Source: Cruorifilaria tuberocauda (Eukaryota > Nematoda > Chromadorea > Rhabditida > Onchocercidae). Taken from it: a DNA stretch of 64,000 nucleotides. Made by a program: the position numbers and the translations under genes. The first letter of the stretch is position 1; each line of letters opens with the position of its first letter. The stretch lies in assembly GCA_013365365.1 (NCBI GenBank), contig JABVXU010000072.1, positions 62,001 through 126,000 on the forward strand, read 5' to 3'. Under the pieces are notes generated by a model. The model searched no databases. It saw only the letters and a program-made list of their open reading frames with translations, and was not told the DNA's origin. Of the stretch, positions 43,960 to 56,457 are shown one piece after another.

Positions 43960-43961
43960 TT
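43907..43961. repeat. (CT)n microsatellite
   Basis: CT repeats broken once by CCCTTC and once by GT. Confidence 0.85.
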
Positions 43962-44088
43962 AAGTATTTCACTACTAATAATATCAAAATGACTTTTTTT
44001 TGATTAAAAAATTTCAAAAAATTGAGGAGAAAAAAATATTTCAAATGATTATAAACAAATTATGATCGTAACCGTATATTCATGCATA

Positions 44089-44142
44089 GGCGTGCGTGTG
44101 TGCGCGCGTGCGTGTGCATGTGCGCGTGCGTTTGTGTATGTA
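44089..44142. repeat. Alternating GT/GC (purine-pyrimidine) tract
   Basis: A run of mostly alternating pyrimidine-purine steps: GCGTGCGTGTGTGCGCGCG, then more GTGC/GTGT units. Such tracts can adopt left-handed Z-DNA. A plus-strand frame (MHRRACVRACVCMC) across it is a repeat artefact. Confidence 0.8.
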
Positions 44143-45420
44143 TGACGAAGGAAGTGATACGCTTATTTCCAAATTCATTGGTAAATATCCGGTATCTATT
44201 CTATCTTCGATCATTCATTCATTTGAGAGAATTTATTGATCACTTCGTTGGAGCAGTTGACGAATTAAAATCGATAATTCAGTGATAATCAATATATCCA
44301 TTATATTTTCTATTCAAATTTAAATTGTGGCGTAAAATTACGCTGTAACTATTTCCAATATGTTCCATTTTACACTTCATCCTCTGTGAATAACTTGTAA
44401 TTTTTGACCGATTTTGTAATTCTCTTAGTTTTGTAATTTTTGTAATTGATTTTGCTATTTTGTAATTTGTAAATTTTGTAATTCTCGTCAAAATATAGCG
44501 ATAATATAGTAATAATTTGATACTTCATAAAAATACGAAAATAAACGGAAAAAGGAAAGGAATTAAGTTATAAATTGTATCTCGATTAAAGTAATAATTG
44601 AAATTTAGATTGAAAGTTACTCCATGAAATTCTATTCAATTAAAATTGGATGAAATGAAATTTACATTTCGAAATAATTACCAAATTTCCATTACAATTC
44701 CATACAAATTACTATTCCATAATCATTTCAAGAAAAGAAAAATTTACAATCTCTTCGACTGCTTACAATAAAAAGTGTAAAACAGTCTTCTCATTATAAA
44801 GATATTATCAGTAATTTGTAAATGTTCACTTGTAGTTGATAAATGATAAAAAGATTTGAATAATATTCGATTGGAAGAATCTGAATGATATTACTGAGAT
44901 AGAGCCTGAATAATATTAATGGAATAAGAATATGGAATCTTGATAATGAGAAATAATATGGATTGGAAAGAAATCATGATAGAATTATTGTAAACTATTC
45001 TTATCAATAATTATACTATAATAAGAGTTTATTATCATTTGTTAATGTCTTCTTCAGTCAAAAAAAATTGATAAATAATGGGAAAATTGTGTTAGATGTG
45101 TAATTATAGTGAATATATTGAATTCAATTCCAATTAATAATTTCAAATTAAAAAAAAAAAAGAAAAAAGGTAAGATAATATATACAAACCTGGTGCTGTG
45201 CGAAATAAATCAATCAAAAATTCATATGACGAAGAGCAGAAATCTTTCAGTCGTCGCATTTAAATTAAAATTTGCAAAATTTCTAAAATTTCAGCAAAGA
45301 AAAGTATTTTGTTGTATTTTTAATTATACAACTAAGAATACAACAAAATAAAAGCAAATGAAAATCATAATATCACATTAAAGTGTTATTGCAGTAATAA
45401 TAATTAGTTATAGTAATATA

Positions 45421-45535
45421 AATAATAATAATAATAATAATAGTAGTAGTAAAAGTAAATGTTGTTATTGTTATTCTTGTGGTTGTTGTTGTTGTTGTTG
45501 TTGTTGCTGCTGCTGTTGTTATTGGATTATTGTTA
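45421..45535. repeat. Compound (ATA)n / (GTA)n / (TTG)n microsatellite
   Basis: ATA units (45421-45440), a few GTA units, then TTG/TTA units with TGC interruptions at about 45460-45535. No coding context is seen. Confidence 0.85.
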
Positions 45536-46982
45536 TTGCAATTTTAGTTGACAGTAATACCAAATGATAGTTGTCAATAACAACGAAAATAATACTGATT
45601 ATTCATTTTGTATGCATAAATTGCAAATTAATTCTTATCAACTGTAATGACCATAAATTTCAGGGGGAAAAGAAAGAGAAAAGAAGAATAGAAACAATAT
45701 GTGACAAATATGTTTATAAGTGAAATGTTGCAATTGCTTGAATAATATTTTCATCATTTTTAACACTCCTCCAAATATCAGATTTACATCAAGTTGAATA
45801 AAATACAGTAATTAATTACTTTTGAGTAATATAACAAATTCTAATAATTCCCTTCCTTCTATAAGATAACTTAGCTTTAAACATTTCAATTTATTTATAA
45901 ATAATATGGTTGCTATGATTATAAAATAAGCTTTTAAAAAAAAGCGCAAATGGTTCCTGTGGTATTTCATTGCGCTTGCGCTTTAATTCAACTCAAAGAA
46001 ATACAATTGAAATTTGTTCGAATATCATGGCTATAATTCTTGTACAGGGTAGTTTATTTAAATGAAGAATTAACTTACTAATTAAGCTTATATTCGCATG
46101 CTTTTATCTTTTTACAATAGTAACTTCATTTTCTTACTGTAAAAATTTTTAAAAAAATAAAAAACAAAAGTAAAATTCAAAAGAAGTTATTGAAATTTAT
46201 TCCACTTCAAAAGAATAAATCAAATTTTATAATTTATGAAAACAAAAAATTTGTGAACAGCAAAAAATGAAACAATTTTATTTTTTAAAAAATAAAAATG
46301 TGGAAGGAAAGTTTGGCACTCATTTCAATGAGTTTTAAAATAATAAGTAAAGATACAAAATGAAATTAGTGAAAAAAAGTAAAAGAAAGTGGGAGGAAAG
46401 AGGGTCTAAATTAATGACTCATCCAAAACCAAACATATTAATTAATTAGCTAATTGAAATTTATTGTTTTAATATTGCAATCGTAGTAATTTCAGTTTGA
46501 TGCAGCAAATTTAAAACAATTCTAGAAATAGAAAAATGTTAAAATAAGAAAAGTAGAACATAAGAAGAATAAAGGAATATATTTCAAATGAAAATGCTAT
46601 TTCTATTCGAAATTTAAAGATATTCTTGTTTAGAAAGGGTGAAAAATATCTCATTAAACCGTAGGAAGCTAACAAAAGTAGCTGTCCTAATTAACTAGTA
46701 ATTCAGTTATGAATTACTAGTATCATTGACAGTTTAAGCAAAGAAAAATTAAAAAATATTCTATTCGATTCAATCATTAAATCATTAAACAGATCAACTA
46801 AGAGAAATAGTCTGAATTGAAATTCTAGTGCATGCTTTTTTTGTTTTGATACATTTCAATAATACAAAGAATCTTTTTCAATTTATTATGTTTGCTGCAT
46901 CCAAAATACTATTCTAGTTTACACTTGTATTATAATACTAAAACTTGTGGAATCTGAATTTGTTTATGAACCGAAAAACTAT

Positions 46983-47045
46983 ATGAATGTGATAGATCGG
47001 TACTAGAAATCAAGAAGCTAAATGAATGTGATAAACCGGTACTAG
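46983..47045. repeat. 24-bp direct repeat, 39-nt period
   Basis: ATGAATGTGATAGATCGGTA... at 46983 and ATGAATGTGATAAACCGGTA... at 47022 share 22 of 24 positions, including CGGTACTAG. Confidence 0.75.
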
Positions 47046-50000
47046 GAGAAGTTTAAACGAAACACTACGTTCCTTTTTATCTTTTCATAAATACCTGCCA
47101 AGGTTTGATTATCAATGATAGAGGAGATGATATATACCTTATCATAGGATAGTTTCCATATTGCAAATGTGAATTTTTCCTACTTTCATCGATGATAGTA
47201 ATATTAAATTCAACTAGAAATAAATATGAAATATTTTCATGAATCTAATAATGGACATATATTTGCATGCATCAATTCATTCATTTCAGAATTGAAAAAA
47301 AAAGAGCACAAAGGAAAAATTATTTCAATATTCATATTTGCATAAATCATTGTGATAAATATGATAGCAATATGATGGAATTAATAATTGAATTAAAAAT
47401 CAAAAAATGGAGCAGTTTAGATTGAAATATTTTGCATGAAAGAGAGATGAAAAAAAGAAATCACCGATATTTCAGGACAAATCAGATCGATCAGTGAAAC
47501 AAACAATAGGAAAAAAAAATGTGACAAACATCAATTAATAATGATTGTAAAAGAATCAATCAAAGATCAGTCAACGGGATATGCGAACAAATATCAATAG
47601 CTATGATGTAAAAATTATTATTATAAATTGTTGAAAGTATCGATTTAAAATGAAAATAATCCCAATCAATCAATCAATCAATTAATCGATAATAGTAATA
47701 TCAATTAATAATCAATTAGAAAAAAAATTTCTCAGTCTATTCATAAAAAATTTTTTAAATGAAAAGAAGGCATGGGAATAAACAAAATTATCATATTTGT
47801 TATTGTATTTTGTTCCTTATCTTTCGTCTAATGATTGAAGAGAATTAGCTCAATCTTATCAATCATCCTATTGTTTTTCTTCCGGAACGGTTTCCGGAAT
47901 GTGTAGTACAAAGATTTCTTTAATGAGAAAAAGGAAATCTATTAAAAAGCCATAGGAAATAATCTTGAAAGTTTTAAAAAAACACCTCAAACAGCTTAAT
48001 CAGTTACATCAAAGCTTCGAAATTTAATAAATCTAAATAATTAAATATTCAGCTTGAAGCAATAATAAAATTAAATTTATGATTGAAATCAGCAAGGGTA
48101 CCAGACAGACTTGAAATTTCCTCTATGATAAGTAATGCTAATAATATTCCGTCTATGATTAGAAGTGATAATAATCCATGATAAATGGTGAAAGTGATTT
48201 TAGCTAATCAATCATTAGATATTTCATGCATTCTTAATGGAAGGAATAGATATTTAAAGTGTAATTCTTACAAGTAAAAAATTTAGGTTGCAAATTCTAA
48301 TGATGGAATATTAGTTTATTTAATGAAAATTTGTTATCCATCGAGTAACTTCAATGTGAAATTAACAATTTTGAAATTATTTTTCATAAAGTTTCATTGA
48401 TTGGAGATCAATGAAGATACAAAAGAAATAAAAAAAGTTTTTATTTATCAAGGTTGCTAAGGTAGCAAAAGGTTGTCATGGATTTTTTGTAGTACTTAAA
48501 TAAAGTCTCCTAATATATTTGTCATATAAATCAAATTTGCTCAAGTTTAATGAGCAATATTAAATTGTTTTTTTTTTAAATCAAATTTCAAGATTGAGAA
48601 AAACTTTTTTTGAATTGGAAATCTATCGTAGGATTATTATAAATCACAAAGAATTTAACTAAAAATCCGTATTGGTTGAAATTAAGATTTCTTAAACCGG
48701 TTATTTTTATTTCGATTTTTCCTTTTTTCGCTAATTATACCATCCTTATTTGAATTTCAAACGAAATAATTTTCATGTCTGCTTGCCTCTCTATCTCTCA
48801 GTTCTAAACATTTTCAGTGTTTCCGGTAATGCAATGAGTCATCAAATATACTGCGTTAATTTGTCATTTCATGTGCTCATCTTTACCGGATTCTTTACCG
48901 GATTCCACATAATTTTTCCGTCTCTTTCAACGGATTCGCATTTCATATATAAAACTCATTTTTGCCTGATATGATGTGATTAAAATAATTTCAATCAATT
49001 GAAAATCTCAGAAATAGATATAAGTACAAGTTTTATGATATCTGTGATTTAATTGATTTCAAATTTTCACACAATATCCCGAACTGTTTGATCAAGGTAT
49101 AATTTTTGATTTGCTACCTTCACCAATTTGTTGAATAACCGCTTAACGCATCATTATTTTACTCGATCCGGTTGTATCATATAAATCATCGATAAATTAT
49201 ATCATTATTATTATTGATTGATGGATTTGTAATCTATTACAATGAATACTGATCATGATGATTCTACGATACTAAGATTACCACGATTAATCATTTCTTC
49301 TTCTATGATTAAAATAAGAGAAAATTTAGCTATAAGCATAGTTCAGTCTACATTATTAAAACTTAATTTAACTTTTCTTCGAAGCATTTTTAACAGTCTC
49401 AGTCGTTTTAATTTTAATTAAAATATGAGATAATGATCAAGTAAATACATATTACTTTACTTGTCTAGATTATTTTTCGGAATTACTAATCAATGAAAGG
49501 TCAAAGGCAGTAATGTATTATTTTAACTATGATGAATATTTCTAATATATAATGAAAATTCGAATTAATATTTCAATTATAATGAAATCGTTTGATCAAA
49601 TTTGCACGAATTCCTACATCCTAATAGCAATAAATGATAATGCCAAACAGAATTGAAATATTACTTTGAGTATCGATGATTCAGAATTTTATTCAATGCT
49701 GAATTCTATTAAAATCTTGAGAAATGCTAACGATTGATAAGAGAAATTTGCGTAACTCAAAGATAATGCTTAAATACTTTGCCATTCCAATGAGAAACTT
49801 CGCCGAAATAAAATTTAAACTATAGAAATAGATAAGTAATAACAAGCAATTGTCAATTTTTCATGAAATGAAATATCAAAGCGATCAATCATTGACCTTT
49901 GTCCTTCCATTCACTCCTCATTACATTGAAAATGTAAAAAGTTCTTCTTTCCACTTTTCAAAAAAAAGAATCATTTTCATTAAATTAAATGATTAAATAA

Positions 50001-53000
50001 AGAGAAAAGTTTAACGAAAAAGTCGTCATTCTCTTTTTGAAAATGTTAATTGCGATGAGGAATTAAATTTCCTGATAAACAAAAAATCGATCATCAAAAA
50101 TGTATTTGCATAATATCTAACAAATAATACTACGGTACAAAGAAGTAGAGAAGGAAAAAATATGAAATGAAAAAAAAATCGGAAATGGAAAGTAAAAGAT
50201 AAGTGGAAAATTGATTTTTAATAAAATTAAATTAACCATTTGAGATTTATAAGAGAAAACACGACCGAAGAAATAGAAAAAAAAATAAGTTATTAAAGGA
50301 TAGCAAATAATTTAGCAAATAATCCAAAATTTGAAATTAAATTAAAAAAAATAAGTTCGAATATAAGTTACTGATAAAAAAGAAAGGTATAGGAATCTGT
50401 CAATTAAAGTTAATTGCTAATCTATGAAATGATTTTTTTAATTTTCATCTTAGTTCTTCCTTCCATACTTTTATTTTTTCATTTCATAAATTTGAATATC
50501 TGACGATACTAAGTTTGTTTTATATTAATCACCTAAATTATTAATTTAATTGACTTCCGGTAATTTTTCACTTCTATCGTTTCACTTCATGAATTTCAAT
50601 TTGCAAAATTTGAAACGATAGTATTATCATTTTGTTAACTTACTTGGATAATAACAGGCGATCGGTTGCAAAAATGATAAATTAAAATTGGACGGAAAAA
50701 AAGAAAAGAGAAAAAAGATGAAATTCCATGCTTAGAGCTGAAACGGAAGAAGTGCAAGAGAACATTTCTGAAATTTTAGTAGACGCTCAGTTCATTTATA
50801 TTTTTTTTGAAAATATTTGAATTTGAAATTTGACAATTTGAAATTGAAAAACAGAAAATGAAGATAGGAAATTTTTGAAAATGGCAATTTGACAACAATA
50901 AAATTTACATATTTCCGATTATTTGCGAAAATAAAAATTTTGTTTTAACATTTTATCTTTTTTTTGCAAATCAAAAGTTATAGTCTTATAAATTTATTAT
51001 TAAATTAGCTAATTATTAATGAAAAAATAAGAATATCTTGAAAATTAAATGATAATGAAATAATCTAATATTATCACTGTTGAAGTAATAATGCGTTTGA
51101 AATAGGAAAATTAACATTTTCTAAAATCGTTCATATTTATTTTCTATCGACAACCGATGAAGTTATTAATTATGATAATTTAATTGTTAATTCAATTTCA
51201 AAATAAATCAATTTCTAATATATCTCACACAATGATTGTGATTTTAGATATAACAATTATCACTATAACAGCATAATTACATACCAATCCAACCTATTAT
51301 CAAATTAAGAAATCGATATTTTCATTAACACATATAACACTGCATATAAATTACTTTGTAATAAATTAATTAATTTCTCACATAATTGTTAAGCAAAACA
51401 AAAAGAGAAAGGAAAAGATTATTCAAATTTAAATAAACAAAAAAGAAAAGGGTCTATCCTTTCATTGATTCATGCTTTTCACAGAACATTAATAAGCATT
51501 TCTTCTAAAATACACTGATACTAGATCCTTTTTTTGCATAATCATGATTAATAAACTAGCTTATCATTTTAATTTCAACCTAATTTCTATTCGATATTCC
51601 ATTTCAAATGAATTTACAATCAATACTGATAAGTTATTAGAAGTGAAATATAAAAGATAAAAGTTTCCATGTATTATAACTATTGCTACCATACAATAAA
51701 AACTGATATCTGCAATAAAATATTTTAATAAAATATTCTTTTCTTCTTTTTCTCTCTCTTTTCATTCTCTGCTATGTAAACATTTGCTTGAGATTGGTAT
51801 TAAGTAAACAGTGCGAATCGATTTTTCCCTTTTTGTAAATTGAAAAATATTTAGTAAAGCCTTGTATTTTCAATTAATATCAAAAAAAAAAGATTACATT
51901 TTCTTTAATTTAATTGTTTACAAATTATATATTCCAGCAATTATTTACATATGTTATCGAAAATTTCAACTTTTATTAACTTATTTTTTAAAAATTTATA
52001 TTACTGATAAAATCATTTTTGCATGATAACAGTTAGCAAATTTCAAATACCAAATTTTCTTCAATTAAATTTCATTATTTTCAAATATCTTTCATGAAAA
52101 TAAATTAACTGCAAAAAATCGCAACGAATGAAGGATTTTTTGCTAATTTTTTACCTAAATTTTAGTCAAATATTGCTGATGTAAGGGAAGAATTTATAAA
52201 ATTGAGAAGAAATTGTGAATGAGAAGCCTATCAGATATCAGAAGCTTGAATTGGAATAATTTCAAACTGAATTTAGCACAAAAAAAGTCTGAGTAACTTT
52301 TTCTTGTAATCGAAAAAAAAAGAATTTCTTTAGAATAGTAAAAGTAAAGAAATTCCTCAAAAGCAATTTGAGTAATTATAAAAAGTTTTTTTCAGTTCGT
52401 ATCTTTAATCCAACATATTAAGTTATACTTTAACATTCCATTCTTTTCCAATTGAAACTTTATCAAATTTATCTTCACTTTATTACTTTATATTTATCCT
52501 CACTTTATTTTATTACTTTATATTTTTTAAAAATAGAAATGAAGTGATTGCTGATATGAATTGTAATTGCTTCTATCTAATTATTTTTCATTCATGAAAA
52601 CAGCTCAAAGCTTTCATCAAAAACTGATAATTGATTTAAAAAACTGATAAAAACGAAAAAAAAACTTTTCTGATAAAATGTCAATGAATTAATTTGGGTA
52701 CGAAGCCGGAAATTATGAAATATCACAGTGTTATCAATCATCATTATCATGTAAGTAAAATTGCGAAATAAAAGATTGATTGGATACACTAATCAATATA
52801 ATTTATAACTACAGAGGCAAATTCCGGAAATTAGGAGAAAGTTAGATAAGTAATAAATGGTTAATGATAGAAAATAACCGGAAAAATGTAGGAGAGATGG
52901 AAAAAAAAGACAGTGATAAGGAGAAGAGAGAAAAAGAAAGACAGAAACGAATGGTGAATAAATAATGATAAATGTAAGAAAGAAAAAGAAAATATGAGAA

Positions 53001-53380
53001 GAGAAAGATAGGAACACTTATCAATAGATAAAATCCTTATCAATTATCAGTTGTTAAATTTTTATCGCTTCTCAATGGAATAGAAGAAAAAAGAAGGAAT
53101 ATTCGTAATTTGATATTATCTTGTAAGCAAAAAAGTTTCATATTTCTTTCCAAAAGTAATTTCATTAAATAACGAAATGAAGTTGAAAAAATTTTTAATT
53201 TCTAATTTCATTTCAATCAAATTTCAACCAAATTAAAATCGATCTCTCCAATCTCTTCTCTCTCTTTATTCTAAATTAATTATTTTAATATGCAAATTGA
53301 AAATGAAATAAATTTATCAAATGAGAAATGATAGAAACTTTGAGGGAAAATTAAATAATAAGATTTAGGAAAACAAGAGG

Positions 53381-53383
53381 GAA

Positions 53384-53412
<29 letters not shown>
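53381..53412. repeat. (GA)n microsatellite
   Basis: GAGAGA units with two GAAAGA interruptions in the long kin-1 intron. Confidence 0.85.
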
Positions 53413-53416
<4 letters not shown>

Positions 53417-55175
53417 AGAGAATAAGAGACAAAGAGATTAATCTTTTGTTTGTTTTGTTTATCTCTCATCTTTCATCATTATTAAAGTGTAACTTTTTCA
53501 TAAATATAATTCTTTTTTTTTTCTTGAAAAATGTAATAAATCAAAATGAATGGATAATAATCAGTTGAATGTTTCATGTTTCGAAATATGAGAGTTATCA
53601 TGTGATCAGTTTCACCTACGTATCATTTACTTCAATTTATTATCAAAAATGATATGAATGTTTGCTTAATTTACTAAGCATAATAATTTATGATCAATAA
53701 TATGTTAAATTATTCTTTTCAAAAACGAAAAAGGACCATGCATAATAATAGAAATAAAATTTGATCAAAAAATTTTTCGTATTTATAATTAAAAAAATTA
53801 TTATAATTCAATTTTTTTGTACGATCAAAATTTTTACACTTTCTTTAACTCTAAAAAAAAAAAATCTTTTTCCTTTTCCCCATATTTAAATTTTTTCTTT
53901 CTTTTTCTCCGCCTTCAATTACATATTATTTTTAAAATTTCTTCTTTCATCACAAAATGCTGCTTGAAAATGATAAATTATATGCTGCATTGTAACAAAG
54001 TTTATTTTAATAGGATAACTGCTAACAACAAACGTTCGAATTTTTCGAAAAACGCAAAGATTTTTACATTCCGGTTGGATGAATTCATAAACTAAAACTA
54101 AATGAAACGATAAGTGATAAGACGAGGAAAATGAAAGATAGAAAGAAAAAAAAAAGTTTAAATAGGAAGAAAAGATGTCAAGTACTGATGAAAAACTACT
54201 AAAAAGAATATTATGAACTTTTTTAAGAAAAGGTAAATTTAAATTAATCATGATATATGCATAATGATAATAGATGGTGATCATAATATAGATGGTTATT
54301 TATTTCGTCAGAAAATTTTCAGAAATTTTGGGAAAAACAAATTGAAGAAAAAAATTTTTGTATGAAATAAAATTCAATCAGCTGATAAAGCTTGATGATT
54401 TTAGTTACTTTAATGTTATAAGTATATTCAATAACTTAATAATTATCAATAAAATTTAGCCATTTAATAATTATTTAATTATGGCTAAAAATTGAATGAT
54501 TATTATTCAACAATATTCATCTATCAATAAATGATAATGTTTTTGCGTAAAACGATATCGTTCGAAGATTAAAACTTAGCAACTTGTTATTTGTTATTTG
54601 AAATGATCTTCAATGAAGAAGTGATAAAGTGATGATTGTATAGGTGAAAAATTCTTGAGAGATTAACCATTCTAATTAAATTCAAATCCTTCGAATTCAT
54701 TGCCAAATTCAATAATTCATTTCGGAAAATTCTTGCACATTTTCCTATTTTCTTTTTCTAAATTTCACAATTTGACGAATAATTTTATTGCATTAAGTAA
54801 ATCAAGAATTTAAAAGTAAAAAAGTAATGTTTCAACAAAATAATTTAGCAAGCCGAAATTTTGAGGAATCTCAATTTGAATAGTAATATTTTTGGAAAAG
54901 TATAAAGAATGACGTAATGTAATATTTGATTAATTAAAAATTAAAATTTAATTGAAATATTTCATTTTTAATTTATCGCAATAAAATAAATATATAAAAG
55001 ATTATTTTATTGTAATTCCTTATTTGAATGACTTTAATTAGCTTAACAGTAATTGTTGAAGAAAAATGAATGAGTGCTAATTATCATACTGAAGAATAAT
55101 GATTTAATCAATGTAAACTTAAAATAGAAATGAAATAAAGTAAGTATAGCGAATAATTCTCGATTGTTTAATGAA

Positions 55176-55235
55176 ATTCAAGAATGACCCAACGATGACC
55201 TAAAGAATTCAAGAATGACCCAATGATGATCTAAG
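55176..55235. repeat. 31-bp tandem duplication
   Basis: Copies start at 55176 and 55207 with the shared core ATTCAAGAATGACCCAA, then GATGA(C/T)CTAA. They differ at a few positions. Confidence 0.75.
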
Positions 55236-56000
55236 ATTTCGTTATTTAATGAATTTCAATCTTTCCTTTTTCCGTCTTTTAACATTTCTCAAATTTGGAT
55301 TTACAAAGTTTAAAACATTCTTTTTTAAACTTTCTTTAAAGTTTAAACTTTCTTTCTCATTAAAATGCCATAATATTATTATTATTATTTGTTGACATCG
55401 CAACTGTTCTCATTTAATTTATTGCTTAATTACTTTTTCTTAGTTTTATTTTCAACTATTTTCACGTATATTTTCAACTAATCGTTAGCTTGAGTTAAAA
55501 AAAAGCAACAAACAACAATATTATTCATGCTTTACTGAGTAAATTCCTGACCTCGATGCAAAGTATAAGTAAATTCGAAAAGGATGGATGAGTAACTTTC
55601 ATAATTTATTATGGAAATTAATTTCATTCTAAATTTTCACTTTTTCTTTTCGTCTTCATGTAAAAATATTATTGCATACTTTTTCGTAAACTATTTCTAA
55701 TCAATCCAAAATATGCAAATTAAGAAAATGATCTGCAAAAAATGAAATAATTTTCATATTTTATTATGAAATGTGAAAAATTTCCTCGTCTTTCTTTCTT
55801 TAAAATCTTTTATTATTAAAAATTTTCTGATAACCTTTGCCCCGCCCTAATACAGGAAATGAAAAAATCTAATTAAAAAAGAGTTAGCAAGCAATAAACA
55901 AAACAACACATCACAACAAATCAAACACCTACCAATGAAACAACGCATAATGCATAATTTCACGAAAAATACGAATACTTATTGAGATAGCAATTCATTA

Positions 56001-56074
56001 CTGATATTTATTTCATTTTTGAGTATTTGATTAATCAGTACTGATATTTATTTCATATTTAAGTATTTGCTTAA
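56001..56074. repeat. 34-bp direct repeat, 40-nt period
   Basis: CTGATATTTATTTCAT... at 56001 and again at 56041, each followed by AGTATTTG and TTAA. Confidence 0.8.
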
Positions 56075-56345
56075 ATGCTAGCCGTTGTCTAACGACGAAG
56101 CAAGCATCATCCTAGTTAAAAAGCAAATTGGAATTTACTGATAATGCGAAGCATAAATCACCAGATAGTTTGTTTAACATCAATACTTTTATTCGATGAA
56201 TAATAAAGTAAATGATAATGAAATTTTTAGGATGCATTTTATATTAAATTAATTGTTAAGTTTAATTCGTCAAATGGAAAAAAGGAAAATTCCCGATAGA
56301 GGTGAGAAGCAAGCCTTTATGATAATTATGATGATGAGGACAAAC

Positions 56346-56457
56346 CTTTATGATAATGATGATGATGATAATTACTATGTCCAGTACTGTTTTGTTGTTT
56401 CAATCGACGACATCCTGTTTTTGAACTGCCCGATTGAGTTGTTACTGAATTGCCCAT
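56346..56457 (-). CDS. kin-1: kin-1 distal first exon with N-myristoylation signal (MGNSVTTQ)
   Basis: 112 nt: ATG at 56457, 37 codons and a spare G before GTTTGT. The peptide starts MGNSVTTQSGSSKTG, continues CRRLKQQNSTGHSN and ends in a His-rich YHHHHYHK. Spliced to 15704 it reads HK-V-KEFLERAREDF and gives a 373-residue kinase. Gly2-Asn3 with Ser/Thr at positions 6 and 7 fits the N-myristoyltransferase consensus and parallels MGNAAAAKK of mammalian PKA-C. The basic cluster CRRLK could aid membrane contact, and its Cys could be a palmitoylation site (inference). No other downstream exon fits, and unspliced reading stops after eight more codons. The donor is weaker than the other first exons, and the 40.6-kb intron is unusual for a nematode. 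Confidence 0.6.

Larger units (their letters stand above)
27998..56345 (-). other. Very long kin-1 intron/upstream region
   Basis: About 28 kb between the MLKFLKK and MGNSVTTQ first exons. I see no conserved coding exon in it. It contains the CRE-like cluster (29.37-29.85 kb), weak first-exon candidates (28313-28397, 29639-29672), a GC-rich island (40.2-40.44 kb), a GT/GC tract (44.09 kb), several microsatellites and small tandem duplications, listed separately. The many open frames of 60-90 codons are AT-driven, rich in Phe, Ile, Lys and Asn, and are not called. Confidence 0.5.

Noticed and set aside
50645..50750. Pyrimidine-rich minus-strand frame (FIFFLFSFFPSNF...ACYYP) before a perfect GTAAGT
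   Set aside because: The only ATG is in another frame. The Phe run reflects a T-rich tract, probably intronic.
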